Shown: piece by piece, positions 7,560-16,885 of the stretch
Position numbering within the stretch: the first letter of the stretch is position 1
Layout: the number at the start of each line of letters is the position of its first letter
Origin: UBA12567 sp964598425
GTDB taxonomy: Bacteria; Planctomycetota; Phycisphaerae; Phycisphaerales; SM1A02
DNA: 62,388 nt
Reading direction: 5' to 3'
Assembly: GCA_964598425.1 (NCBI GenBank)
Contig: CAZRBV010000014.1
Span: 1-62,388 of the forward strand
Program-made: the position numbers and the translations under genes
Notes under the pieces: generated by a model
The model's database searches: none
What the model saw: only the letters and a program-made list of their open reading frames with translations
Told to the model about the DNA's origin: nothing

Positions 7560-9176
7560 TCAGGCTGACTTGGTGTGCGAACCCTCCATGAGTGATCGGG
7601 GCTGTGGAGGTTGGTACACCACGGGTAGGCGCAGCGCAAATGTCGCGCCACGATCCGCCGGTTCCAATGTCAAAGTCGCCTGAAGCATCTCGGCCAATTC
7701 GCGGCATATTGCCAGACCCAGACCTGTCCCCGAATGTTGTCGCGTGTGGCTGGCGTCGATCTGCCTGAACTTCTCGAAAATCACGTCTTGCATGTCTGCG
7801 GGAATGCCTGGCCCGGTATCGGACACCGTCAAAATGACATGCGTTGTAACGCCGTCGGCGACCTGCTTTGAGGCCGCAATTGTGACGGTGCCCTCTTCGG
7901 GGGTGAATTTGATCGCGTTCGACAGCAGGTTGTACAGAACCTGCTGCACCTTTCCTGGATCAGTCTCAATTGTCGGCAGTGAGGGTTCGAGCGAAGTCTC
8001 AATTGTGATGGACTTTGTGGTGGCCTGCGGTGACATAATGCCGGCGATGCCCTCGATCAGATCAGCGAGACTGGTTGGCTCGATGGCTACTTCCATCCGA
8101 CCCGCTTCAATCTTTGCCATGTTGAGAAGTTCGTTGATCATTTCGAGCAGCGAGCGACCGCTGGTCGTGATGTTCGACAGAAACCGCAGGTGCTTGTCGG
8201 CGGGATCTGGAGTGGCTGCAAGTTCTTCGCGGAGCAGATCGGCGAACCCAATGATCGAGTTCAATGGTGTTCTGAGCTCGTGACTCACATTGGCGAGAAA
8301 CTCGCTCTTGAATCGGGAGGACTCCCATAACCCGACATTTGCTTCAGCGAGTTCAGACACCTTGAGATCGAGGTTCTCGTTCATCGACTGCAGCCTGCTC
8401 CGAGCATCGTCGAGGCTGTCAAGCATGTCGTTGAGACCCTCTGAGAGTTCCTGGAACTCATCGCCGGTCTGGATGTCAGCTCGGGCGTCAATCTGACCCT
8501 CTCCAACGCGATCTACTACCCGGCGCAGTCGACGAACAGGCGAGAAGATCAAACGGAAGAGAATGAACCAGAACACAATGACCGAGAGAACGCCGGCGGC
8601 CAGTCCGGTCAGCACGATGACTGCGCGGCTGCGATCAAGTTGACCTTCGCCGAACTGGGTACTGCGTGAAACAACGAGAAGGCCTCGTATGGGATCGATT
8701 ACGGTCGGCGTTGAGACTCCCGGGCTGAGATCTGAAATCTTCTGAATGCCGAGCGTTCGAAGTCTGGATGCAGTGACAGGCTTTGCAAAAAAGATCAGCT
8801 CGTGGTCATCTTGTACACGGGTCGCTGTGAACCAGGGTTGATTTGGATCTCCAGTAAATGCAGCGAGCGCGCGGCTGGTGAACGCATCAGGCTCAGACTT
8901 CTGGTCAATGTCATCAATCGGTACCCACGAAACATGCATGCCGCCTTCGGGGCCCGCGACGGCAAGGTCTGTTCGTTGAAGATAGTGCAGCGTTCCGAGT
9001 TCAATCTTTCCCGCCAACCACCCATCGGAAACCTGCTCGGCAATCTCTACCTGATTCTCATGAATCAGCGTTCGCACGCCGACCCACGGAACGAGCAGCG
9101 CGCCAACAAGGATTGCGACGATGGCGCAACCAAAGAGAATCAAGCATTTGTTTGCGAGGCTGATTCCACGTGACAT
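7560..9176 (-). CDS. Membrane sensor histidine kinase with HAMP domain
   Basis: 538 residues. One membrane helix at ~8-32, a periplasmic sensor region to ~185, a second helix ~187-212 (VIVLTGLAAGVLSVIVFWF), a HAMP linker (FSPVRRLRRVVDRVGEGQ), a short coiled coil, then the kinase core: H box SHELRTPLNS, N box LLSNAIKFTPEEG, G1 SDTGPGIPADMQD and G2 GTGLGLAICREL. It should autophosphorylate on the H-box His and pass phosphate to a response regulator; none is adjacent. The nearest stand-alone receiver lies at 43.1 kb. Confidence 0.92.
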   Translation of the reverse strand: MSRGISLANKCLILFGCAIVAILVGALLVPWVGVRTLIHENQVEIAEQVSDGWLAGKIELGTLHYLQRTDLAVAGPEGGMHVSWVPIDDIDQKSEPDAFTSRALAAFTGDPNQPWFTATRVQDDHELIFFAKPVTASRLRTLGIQKISDLSPGVSTPTVIDPIRGLLVVSRSTQFGEGQLDRSRAVIVLTGLAAGVLSVIVFWFILFRLIFSPVRRLRRVVDRVGEGQIDARADIQTGDEFQELSEGLNDMLDSLDDARSRLQSMNENLDLKVSELAEANVGLWESSRFKSEFLANVSHELRTPLNSIIGFADLLREELAATPDPADKHLRFLSNITTSGRSLLEMINELLNMAKIEAGRMEVAIEPTSLADLIEGIAGIMSPQATTKSITIETSLEPSLPTIETDPGKVQQVLYNLLSNAIKFTPEEGTVTIAASKQVADGVTTHVILTVSDTGPGIPADMQDVIFEKFRQIDASHTRQHSGTGLGLAICRELAEMLQATLTLEPADRGATFALRLPVVYQPPQPRSLMEGSHTKSA

Positions 9177-9249
9177 TTGTTGAGCAGCCTATCAGGGAGA
9201 TCGTTCCCGCCGCAGGGGGGGAAGATGGGTGATCGTCCGGGACCAGAGT

Positions 9250-9537
9250 TCACTTGCCGGTCAGCGCCTGGATGAGCTCGTCAGCCGTCGGTATCACATG
9301 ACGGACCCGCGCAGCGTCAAAGGACTCGGGAAAGCGTTGCCCATGATCGATCATGGTGGTGATGACCGCCTCGGCGATGCGATCAGGCGTGACATTCCCA
9401 CTCGGACACCAATAGTCGTAATCGGCCCAGTCCAGCCGGACCGTCGTCAACCGCCCATCTGACAGTTCGCAGCGAAACGACCACCCGCGGGCAGTTCGGG
9501 ACTCCTCAATTCGGGTGATGGGGCCGGAGGGCTGCAT
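9250..9537 (-). CDS. Conserved hypothetical protein, 95 residues
   Basis: Small acidic protein with no recognised domain. It begins MQPSGPITRIEESRTARGW and has a Trp/Tyr-rich middle (RLDWADYDYWCPSG), then a helical C-terminal half. No signal peptide or membrane segment. The start at 9537 lies only 14 bp from the divergent start of the MacB-type permease, so each gene's promoter must lie partly within the other's 5' coding sequence, or one start is placed too far upstream. Confidence 0.55.
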   Translation of the reverse strand: MQPSGPITRIEESRTARGWSFRCELSDGRLTTVRLDWADYDYWCPSGNVTPDRIAEAVITTMIDHGQRFPESFDAARVRHVIPTADELIQALTGK

Positions 9538-9551
9538 CCATCGAGCGTACC

Positions 9552-10907
9552 ATGTCTCGCCGAGGCATTATCGCATTGCAGTTTCTTCTTGAGACAATTC
9601 GTCTGGGCCTGACCAACTTGCGGCTCCACATGTTGCGGTCCGTGTTGACGAGTCTTGGGATCATTCTCGGAGTGGCCGCAGTTATCCTGATGGTGGCGAT
9701 TGGAGAGGGCAACAAACGGGCTGCCATTCGTGATATCCAGGCGCTGGGGGCGCGAAACATCATTGTTCGATCCCAGCGGCCTCCGGAATCGGCGTCGGTT
9801 GGTACGCAGCGACGCAGCTTTGTGGCAAAGTTCGGACTTGAAGATTCCGATTGGAATCGGCTGGAGGCCGCGCTGCCGGATGCCTCCCAACTCGTTCCAC
9901 TCAAGGCATTCGGAGCTGAGGTCTCACGCGGTTCGCGGCGCACCGTAAGTCAGGTGTTTGGTACCACGCCCGCATTGATAGACGTGTTGAATCTGACCGT
10001 GGAGCCTGGCGGTCGATACCTCGTTCCGGAAGATGAGTCTGGCTATAACAGAGTCGCCGTGATCGGATCAGCGGTTGCTGAGCAGTTTTTTCCATTGCGG
10101 AGCCCGCTCGGCGAATCAATCCGAATTGACAAGCGAATCTTCACTGTCGTCGGAGTGCTTGAACCCGTTGGCCTCTCAGGGGGGGCTGGCGGAGCCCTCG
10201 TCGGGCGAGATCTGAATCTGGATGTTCACATTCCGATCACGACCGGTCGAATGGAATTCAGTGATGCTGTGTATCGCCGCGTGAGCGGATCGTTCTCCGG
10301 CGAGGAGACGAGGTATTCCGAAATCTACATCGAGGCTCGTCATCCAGATGACGTCCTGCCGATGTCACATCGTGTGCGGCGGGTCATCGACGTCAAACAC
10401 CAGGCAAGCGCGGACGTGGCCATCATCGTTCCATGGGAACTCCTTGCCAACGTCGAACGCACGACCTTTGCCATGAACTTGCTTCTCACGGCGATCGCGG
10501 CAATCAGTTTGCTCGTGGGCGGCATCGGAATCATGAACATCATGCTCGCATCGGTGATCGAACGTACGCGGGAAATCGGTATTCGCCGAGCGATGGGAGC
10601 GACACGCGCACACGTGATATCTCAGTTTCTTGTGGAAACAGGCACGCTCTCTGCCGCGGGCGGAGTGCTCGGAATCCTCTTTGGTGTGGGGCTTGCCTTG
10701 GCTGTGGATCGGTTGTTGCCGTGGGTGTTGTCACTTCCAATGATCCAGCGGCACCTCGACATCCAGATCAACTTCGAAGCCGCGATTACGCCCTGGTCGG
10801 TGGTCGTGTCATTCACAGTGGCCGCCGCGACCGGCATTGTGTTTGGCGTGTATCCCGCCATTCTGGCGAGCCGGCAGGATCCCATTGAGGCACTGCGTCA
10901 TGAGTGA
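9552..10907 (+). CDS. MacB-type ABC transporter permease (FtsX/MacB_PCD)
   Basis: 451 residues. Topology of the MacB permease family: one membrane helix near ~20-50 (SLGIILGVAAVILMVAIGEG), a large periplasmic core domain (~60-290), and three membrane helices in the C-terminal FtsX part (SLLVGGIGIMNIMLASV, ERTREIGIRRAMGA, then two more). Conserved blocks are GARNIIV, IRRAMGATRAHV and the terminal VYPAILASRQDPIEALRHE. MacB-type systems export peptides or lipoproteins or act as mechanotransducers. No ATPase partner gene is adjacent. It overlaps the next, convergent gene by 10 bp. Confidence 0.9.
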   Translation: MSRRGIIALQFLLETIRLGLTNLRLHMLRSVLTSLGIILGVAAVILMVAIGEGNKRAAIRDIQALGARNIIVRSQRPPESASVGTQRRSFVAKFGLEDSDWNRLEAALPDASQLVPLKAFGAEVSRGSRRTVSQVFGTTPALIDVLNLTVEPGGRYLVPEDESGYNRVAVIGSAVAEQFFPLRSPLGESIRIDKRIFTVVGVLEPVGLSGGAGGALVGRDLNLDVHIPITTGRMEFSDAVYRRVSGSFSGEETRYSEIYIEARHPDDVLPMSHRVRRVIDVKHQASADVAIIVPWELLANVERTTFAMNLLLTAIAAISLLVGGIGIMNIMLASVIERTREIGIRRAMGATRAHVISQFLVETGTLSAAGGVLGILFGVGLALAVDRLLPWVLSLPMIQRHLDIQINFEAAITPWSVVVSFTVAAATGIVFGVYPAILASRQDPIEALRHE

Positions 10908-11743
10908 GATTGAGACTCATACCGCAGGCGTTCGGTGAGCGGGATTTCAACCCGGATATCCGAGCCTTCAAACCGCAGGACGCGTGAAGAGCGGCCGCTC
11001 GGGACCGGGATTCTGAAGTCGAATCCTGTAATCTGTCGGTGAATCCATCGAGGCGCACGAATGACCAGGGAACGGTTGAAAGGTTGCATTTCTGCCCAGG
11101 AGCCTCCGGCTCGTTTCCATGCTCTTGGCTCAATGTTGCGAGTCAATACTTCCATGAGTTTGGCTCGCCTTGTTTCGAGGTCATCCTCGGGCGGTGGAGC
11201 AGCACCTCCTCCACCGCCAGCACCTCCGGAGCCTCCTCCAAGATTCAGGTTTGGCGGGTCGTTGTAGTCGGGGATCGGGATCAATTGATCCTCGATCGGC
11301 AGCACGCGGACTGTCTGCATCTGCTCGGTTCCGAGCGTTTCCTTCGTTGAGACTTCAAGCACTCCGTGGCGGAGCTGCCATGTGCATGGAGCCACGGCGC
11401 TGCATTGCGACAGCGCATCCTGCAGGAGATTGAGTGCGGGTCGAGGAGCTGCGGGAAGCGTGATGGTTTGCGTGGGATCGATGCCGCTGGGATAGCTCTT
11501 TGATCGTTTCAGAATCCGAATTGGTGCGCCGGTCTGAGCGCGGATGAGCTCGATGACCTCAGAGAGAGGGACCTCCTCCAGTGGAGTGTCGATGTCCGTA
11601 TAGATCATCTTTGAGAGAACGCCTCCATTGCGTGGATCGGATGCCCGAGGCTCCGCGGGATCGCCAGCTGCAAGCGAGGCCATGGCCGTGAGAACCGTAG
11701 CGAGCGCCACACCTTGTACAACACTGCATGTGAGTGGTGTCAT
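10898..11743 (-). CDS. Exported protein with secretin/TonB short N-terminal (STN)-like region
   Basis: 281 residues. An N-terminal signal-like segment is followed by a region resembling the STN fold (TPLEEVPLSEVIELIRAQTG, then QTITLPAAPRPALNLLQDAL and LRHGVLEVSTKE). A Gly/Pro-rich linker comes next, then a C-terminal block (LTRNIEPRAWKRAGG...FNRSLVIRAPRWIHRQI) of the kind planctomycetes place after STN domains. It probably binds another envelope protein; no channel-forming secretin part is present. ATGA overlap with the upstream gene indicates cotranscription. Confidence 0.6.
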   Translation of the reverse strand: MTPLTCSVVQGVALATVLTAMASLAAGDPAEPRASDPRNGGVLSKMIYTDIDTPLEEVPLSEVIELIRAQTGAPIRILKRSKSYPSGIDPTQTITLPAAPRPALNLLQDALSQCSAVAPCTWQLRHGVLEVSTKETLGTEQMQTVRVLPIEDQLIPIPDYNDPPNLNLGGGSGGAGGGGGAAPPPEDDLETRRAKLMEVLTRNIEPRAWKRAGGSWAEMQPFNRSLVIRAPRWIHRQITGFDFRIPVPSGRSSRVLRFEGSDIRVEIPLTERLRYESQSHS

Positions 11744-13350
11744 TGTCTCACCTCCATGGTGTCTGGGGCTGCCCCAGAATCCAATTGATTCACAATATCG
11801 TGCAGAAGCAGAATGGCGAAGGCCTGAGATGGAATCGACATGTGTTCATCCCATGCCGCGGCTCGAACGCCGCCAGTGGTATTGGACGGAACCGGTGTAA
11901 GAGCCGCTTCCTCATCGCCCACAATGAGTGCATTCAGCAGAAACATGGCGTCATCGAGCGTTTCGATTGCGTCAGATGGCTCCTCGTTGGATGTTCGTAT
12001 CGATGGAAGGTAGGCCGCTTGACGAAGCAGCACACTCGTCAAGCGAGCTGGCCCCGGTCGCTGTGTTGCCGTGATCGCCGTCGAGAATCGCTCCGAAAGT
12101 TGCGTCCAGTGGGACTGGAGTATTGGATCCGTGCCCCGGCTCTCGGCATGGGCTGTATCCGCCCATCCAAGCCAGGGAAGTGCGGCCTCAACATCGGTTT
12201 GTGACCACGTGGCGGCTTCCAGCAGAAATGCATGAAGCATGCTTTGGAATGCAGGGTGGTGTGAAAGCGACCAGGCAGAAATCGCTCGATTCATCCGCGA
12301 TTCATTCTGATCGCTGAGAACAGCCGAGACAGTTTCTGCAAGGCCCGCTTCCGGTTTCGAAAGCACGATTTGAAGGGCGGCCACCACCGGATCACTGGTG
12401 TTCAATTGCGGTATCAACGCGTCCCGAGCCTCAGAAGCGAGCTGTGCCAACTCAGGTAATGAGGGCACAGCCGCAAGTCGATCAAACGCGAGTACTGCGA
12501 GCGCGGTATCGCGATCGCTTGCCTGGATGGGGCGATACTGGTTGGACATTGGCAAGTAGGTCCCCGACAGGTTGATTGCGCCGTCCTCACCACGCCATGT
12601 GTGAGTGAGCAGGTGCGATCCAACGTGTGTGAGCCGATTCAAGAATGCCCCGTGGCTTACATCGCGTGTCGGCTCAGCCGCACCTCGTTCAAAAACTCGA
12701 GGCGGAGAGGACGTCGAGAACTGCACCAGATCTATCGACTCAAACCCATACAGGGTGGCACGACCCGATTGCCTCGCCGCGTCAAGGCCGCTGGGTGTGT
12801 ACCCGGAAACAGCTGCCAATTCGTGGAGTGTTGCCAGCGTTGCTGCTGCTCCGGTGAGTCGAAGTGCGGAGGGGAATCGCACAATCCACGCAGTACCCGT
12901 GCGTAGCGCGATGCCGTGGACTGTCGGGTTCAATCGATCTGCAACCGCTTGGAGGGTTGGCGCGGTCAGCGGAATAAACTCACCGCCGGTCTCGACCTCC
13001 AGCGTGGCATGCCGCAATCCCTGTTCGACGAGCGAATCCGGAAGATTGATGAGTCCCGAGTCCACCTTGGCCTTGGCCAGCAACTCAGCTGCTGCAGCTT
13101 GGACCGGGTCGTCTATGTCAGGTGTTTGAATGGACCACGCAGATGCAACAGGGCGACCATGGTGTCGAAGGACAGCATGCACACTGGAGGGGGGTGTGGA
13201 CGCACCGGCAACTGCTCCAGAGTCGATGGCATGCCGAATCCGATACCAGTTCTCCACGGCGACATCGGGCGGAGGTGGGGTTGCTGCAACAGCGATAACG
13301 ATCCCGCACAGACCGCACGCGCCTCCCAGCCATGCCTTTCGTGCGTTCAT
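11740..13350 (-). CDS. Exported hypothetical protein, mostly helical
   Basis: 536 residues from ATG 13350, chosen because AAGGAG lies 9 bases upstream and the protein then begins with a signal peptide (MNARKAWLGGACGLCGIVIAVAA). The frame stays open for 50 more codons upstream but that part looks non-coding. The body is Ala/Leu-rich with short repeated helical units (~330-460, e.g. AALQIVLSKPEAGLAETVSAVL), possibly a HEAT/TPR-like solenoid. No catalytic motif is recognised. It overlaps the STN-like gene by 4 bp, so the two exported proteins are probably made together and may act in one complex. Confidence 0.6.
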   Translation of the reverse strand: MNARKAWLGGACGLCGIVIAVAATPPPPDVAVENWYRIRHAIDSGAVAGASTPPSSVHAVLRHHGRPVASAWSIQTPDIDDPVQAAAAELLAKAKVDSGLINLPDSLVEQGLRHATLEVETGGEFIPLTAPTLQAVADRLNPTVHGIALRTGTAWIVRFPSALRLTGAAATLATLHELAAVSGYTPSGLDAARQSGRATLYGFESIDLVQFSTSSPPRVFERGAAEPTRDVSHGAFLNRLTHVGSHLLTHTWRGEDGAINLSGTYLPMSNQYRPIQASDRDTALAVLAFDRLAAVPSLPELAQLASEARDALIPQLNTSDPVVAALQIVLSKPEAGLAETVSAVLSDQNESRMNRAISAWSLSHHPAFQSMLHAFLLEAATWSQTDVEAALPWLGWADTAHAESRGTDPILQSHWTQLSERFSTAITATQRPGPARLTSVLLRQAAYLPSIRTSNEEPSDAIETLDDAMFLLNALIVGDEEAALTPVPSNTTGGVRAAAWDEHMSIPSQAFAILLLHDIVNQLDSGAAPDTMEVRQ

Positions 13351-13561
13351 TGAACCCGCTCCTTCGCCATTTCTGGCACAATCTCTTGCTCGCCCCGCAG
13401 CATGGGGCATGGTATGCGAGGCTGGTCTCAAGGCCAGTGCTGCCCCCAGGTGTGAAAGAGATGAGGAGGATGCGCCGTGACGCTTGCGACGCTTATGCAT
13501 TGGACAGCGAACCGCCGAAAGATGGCTGTGTTGACGCTGCTTACCTTCGTCGCGATGTGCT

Positions 13562-13595
13562 GACGGCTTCCTGCCGGGAGAGACAGGAAGCCGTC
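13562..13595 (-). terminator. Strong stem-loop downstream of rpsA
   Basis: Perfect 12-bp inverted repeat (GACGGCTTCCTG / CAGGAAGCCGTC) around a 10-base loop, 32 bp after the rpsA stop. There is no T-run on the exit side, so it may be a transcript-stabilising 3' hairpin or an imperfect terminator rather than a classical one. Confidence 0.45.
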
Positions 13596-13626
13596 TGCGT
13601 CATCGGTCATTGAACCCTGACTGAGA

Positions 13627-15402
<1,776 letters not shown>

Positions 15403-15624
15403 GGGTGGAATATGCGGCGTCAGGGCGAGGTCATGCGGGCCGCGGCCGCACGCAGTGGATCTGCATCGAGGTACTCGGATGGGACGCACGCTGCGTCTGT
15501 CAGTTGATCCGGAACTGATTCGATGGCCCTGAGTTGTGAATCGAGCAGTATACAGGACACCACAAGCCGAGCGGCCCGTCTGGGGCTCGCCGATATGTTG
15601 ATGAGAGGGCCTGTCTGGCCTCGA

Positions 15625-15921
15625 TCAGGGATCTTTGCCCGTCGGAATGATTGGATATGGGCTCAGGATGCTGGGCTGATCCATCAGGAAGATCCGGCCG
15701 AGATCATCGGATGCCTGACGAAGATTGATGTTTCCGACCATCGCCATATTGTTGTCGATGTCGTACTGGGTCTCAGTCGTTCCCCGGACCTCGGGCGTCA
15801 GATTCCCGCGAATCGAGCCGATCGATACATTCTCGGGATTGCTGGCGCAGCCGCCAATGCCCAGCGAGAGGCCCAGAGCGAGCAGCATGACAGTGAGGGA
15901 TGACAGGGACTGGCGTGACAT
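15625..15921 (-). CDS. Small putative lipoprotein
   Basis: 98 residues from ATG 15921, with AGGAGG six bases upstream. A signal peptide of basic start plus hydrophobic stretch (SLTVMLLALGLSLGIGGC) ends in a lipobox-like LGIGGC, followed by Ala-Ser, so lipidation at the Cys is likely. The mature ~70 residues contain GSIRGNLTPEVRGTTETQYD and a segment MAMVGNINLRQASDDLGRIF; no known domain is recognised. It lies directly downstream of the structured 374-bp gap and may be cotranscribed with it. Confidence 0.65.
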   Translation of the reverse strand: MSRQSLSSLTVMLLALGLSLGIGGCASNPENVSIGSIRGNLTPEVRGTTETQYDIDNNMAMVGNINLRQASDDLGRIFLMDQPSILSPYPIIPTGKDP

Positions 15922-15979
15922 GAGATCCTCCTGAGTGGATAGGGGGCCCAGTGTCCCCGCAGGGAGGCTCCCTGTCAAT

Positions 15980-16288
15980 CGCAGGAGTCAACAGGTCTTG
16001 AAATCGCTGCGTATCGCGGTAACGGGCCTCGTCAGCAGCCCGGAGCGGTGGTAGGGTTGCGGTGCGTCGAGGCGAATCTCCTCGGACGTACGCGCCCGCG
16101 GGCACACTTGCTCGTTCCTGTCGAATCCCAAGGGATCGACCGTGCCGCGTCGATGGCCAAGCCCCCACCGAGGGGACGGCCGGGAACGACGGCCTTCGAA
16201 CCCACCTGATACTTGGGTTCGAGCAAGTCCCAGGGCGGGTCAGCGATTCAGTTCGCACCGTGCGTCCGAGGGGCTCGCTCGGCGTGTT
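15980..16288 (-). ncRNA. Candidate structured RNA in a 374-bp gene-free gap
   Basis: No credible gene lies between 15922 and 16295. Read on the minus strand, the gap has two nested long-range helices: 16263-16271 with 16080-16088 (9 bp) and 16220-16228 with 16106-16114 (9 bp). Local hairpins lie inside: 16196-16204 with 16214-16222, plus short GC stems between. A motif GGGATTCGACAGGAACGAG (minus strand of 16111-16129) resembles the D-loop/P2 start of tmRNA, but no tag reading frame ending in Ala-Ala and no pairing T-arm could be found. It is called only as a possible structured transcript or long leader of the lipoprotein gene. Confidence 0.25.
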
Positions 16289-16295
16289 GCAGCGA

Positions 16296-16808
16296 TCATG
16301 AATCGCCGATGTCGACGCTTCGATAGAGCGTTGCCACATCGTCGAGACTGGAGGGAATGACGCGGGTTCCTGCCACCGTGCCCATGAAATTGACATCCCC
16401 GTGCCATCGTGGAATGAGGTGAGCATGGAGGTGCCCCGGGAGGCCAGCGCCTGCCGCAGCACCTTCATTGATCCCCATATTGACTCCCTGCGGGTCAATT
16501 GCAGTCCGCAGGATCAGCCAGGCATGATCGACGAGATGCCAGAAAGCAATCCGTTCTGCCGGCGAATAGTCAAGCAATCGGGGTTGCGCCGCTCCAAGGG
16601 CGACCAGCAGATGCCCGTTGGCATAAGGATGCCGATTCAGCATGATCAGCCCGTGCTCATCCCGGAACACAACATGATTGGAGATGTCCTCGTCGGGAGT
16701 CTGCCAACAAAGGCTGAGAAAGTCGTTCAATGTACCGCCAGATCGAGTGTCCGAATCGAGTTGTTGGAGGTACTGCAGTCTCCACGGGGCCCACATTGCA
16801 TCATGCAT
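16296..16808 (-). CDS. HIT-family nucleotide hydrolase/phosphorylase
   Basis: 170 residues. The histidine triad is HLHAHLIPRW at ~125-134, within PGHLHAHLIPRWHGDVNFMGT, typical of the AP4A-phosphorylase-like HIT branch; the N-terminal half has VVFRDEHGLIMLNRHPYANGHLLV. Such proteins cleave dinucleoside polyphosphates or nucleoside phosphoramidates; the exact substrate is not known. It is divergent from the ABC-F gene across 77 bp. Confidence 0.88.
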   Translation of the reverse strand: MHDAMWAPWRLQYLQQLDSDTRSGGTLNDFLSLCWQTPDEDISNHVVFRDEHGLIMLNRHPYANGHLLVALGAAQPRLLDYSPAERIAFWHLVDHAWLILRTAIDPQGVNMGINEGAAAGAGLPGHLHAHLIPRWHGDVNFMGTVAGTRVIPSSLDDVATLYRSVDIGDS

Positions 16809-16885
16809 CTCAAATCGACTCCCTTACCAGTGGTCATGCGGTGCAGGGTACGCTCTGCGACCAGCCGCTTCTGGTGAATTGAACA

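Noticed and set aside
13470..13613. Small plus-strand frame after GAGGAGG in the rpsA downstream gap
   Set aside because: The Shine-Dalgarno-like sequence touches the ATG with no spacing, and the frame runs through the strong hairpin at 13562-13595; no supporting homology pattern.
15980..16288. Calling the structured gap a permuted tmRNA (ssrA)
   Set aside because: GGATTCGACAGG and the adjoining helix fit, but the downstream frames end ...APGC-stop rather than in Ala-Ala, and the GGGTTCGAA element has no pairing T-stem. Kept only as an unassigned RNA candidate.
15773..16498. 241-codon minus-strand frame across the structured gap and parts of two genes
   Set aside because: Runs out of frame through the HIT and lipoprotein genes; composition is random Arg/Ser/Pro, and no start signal is present.
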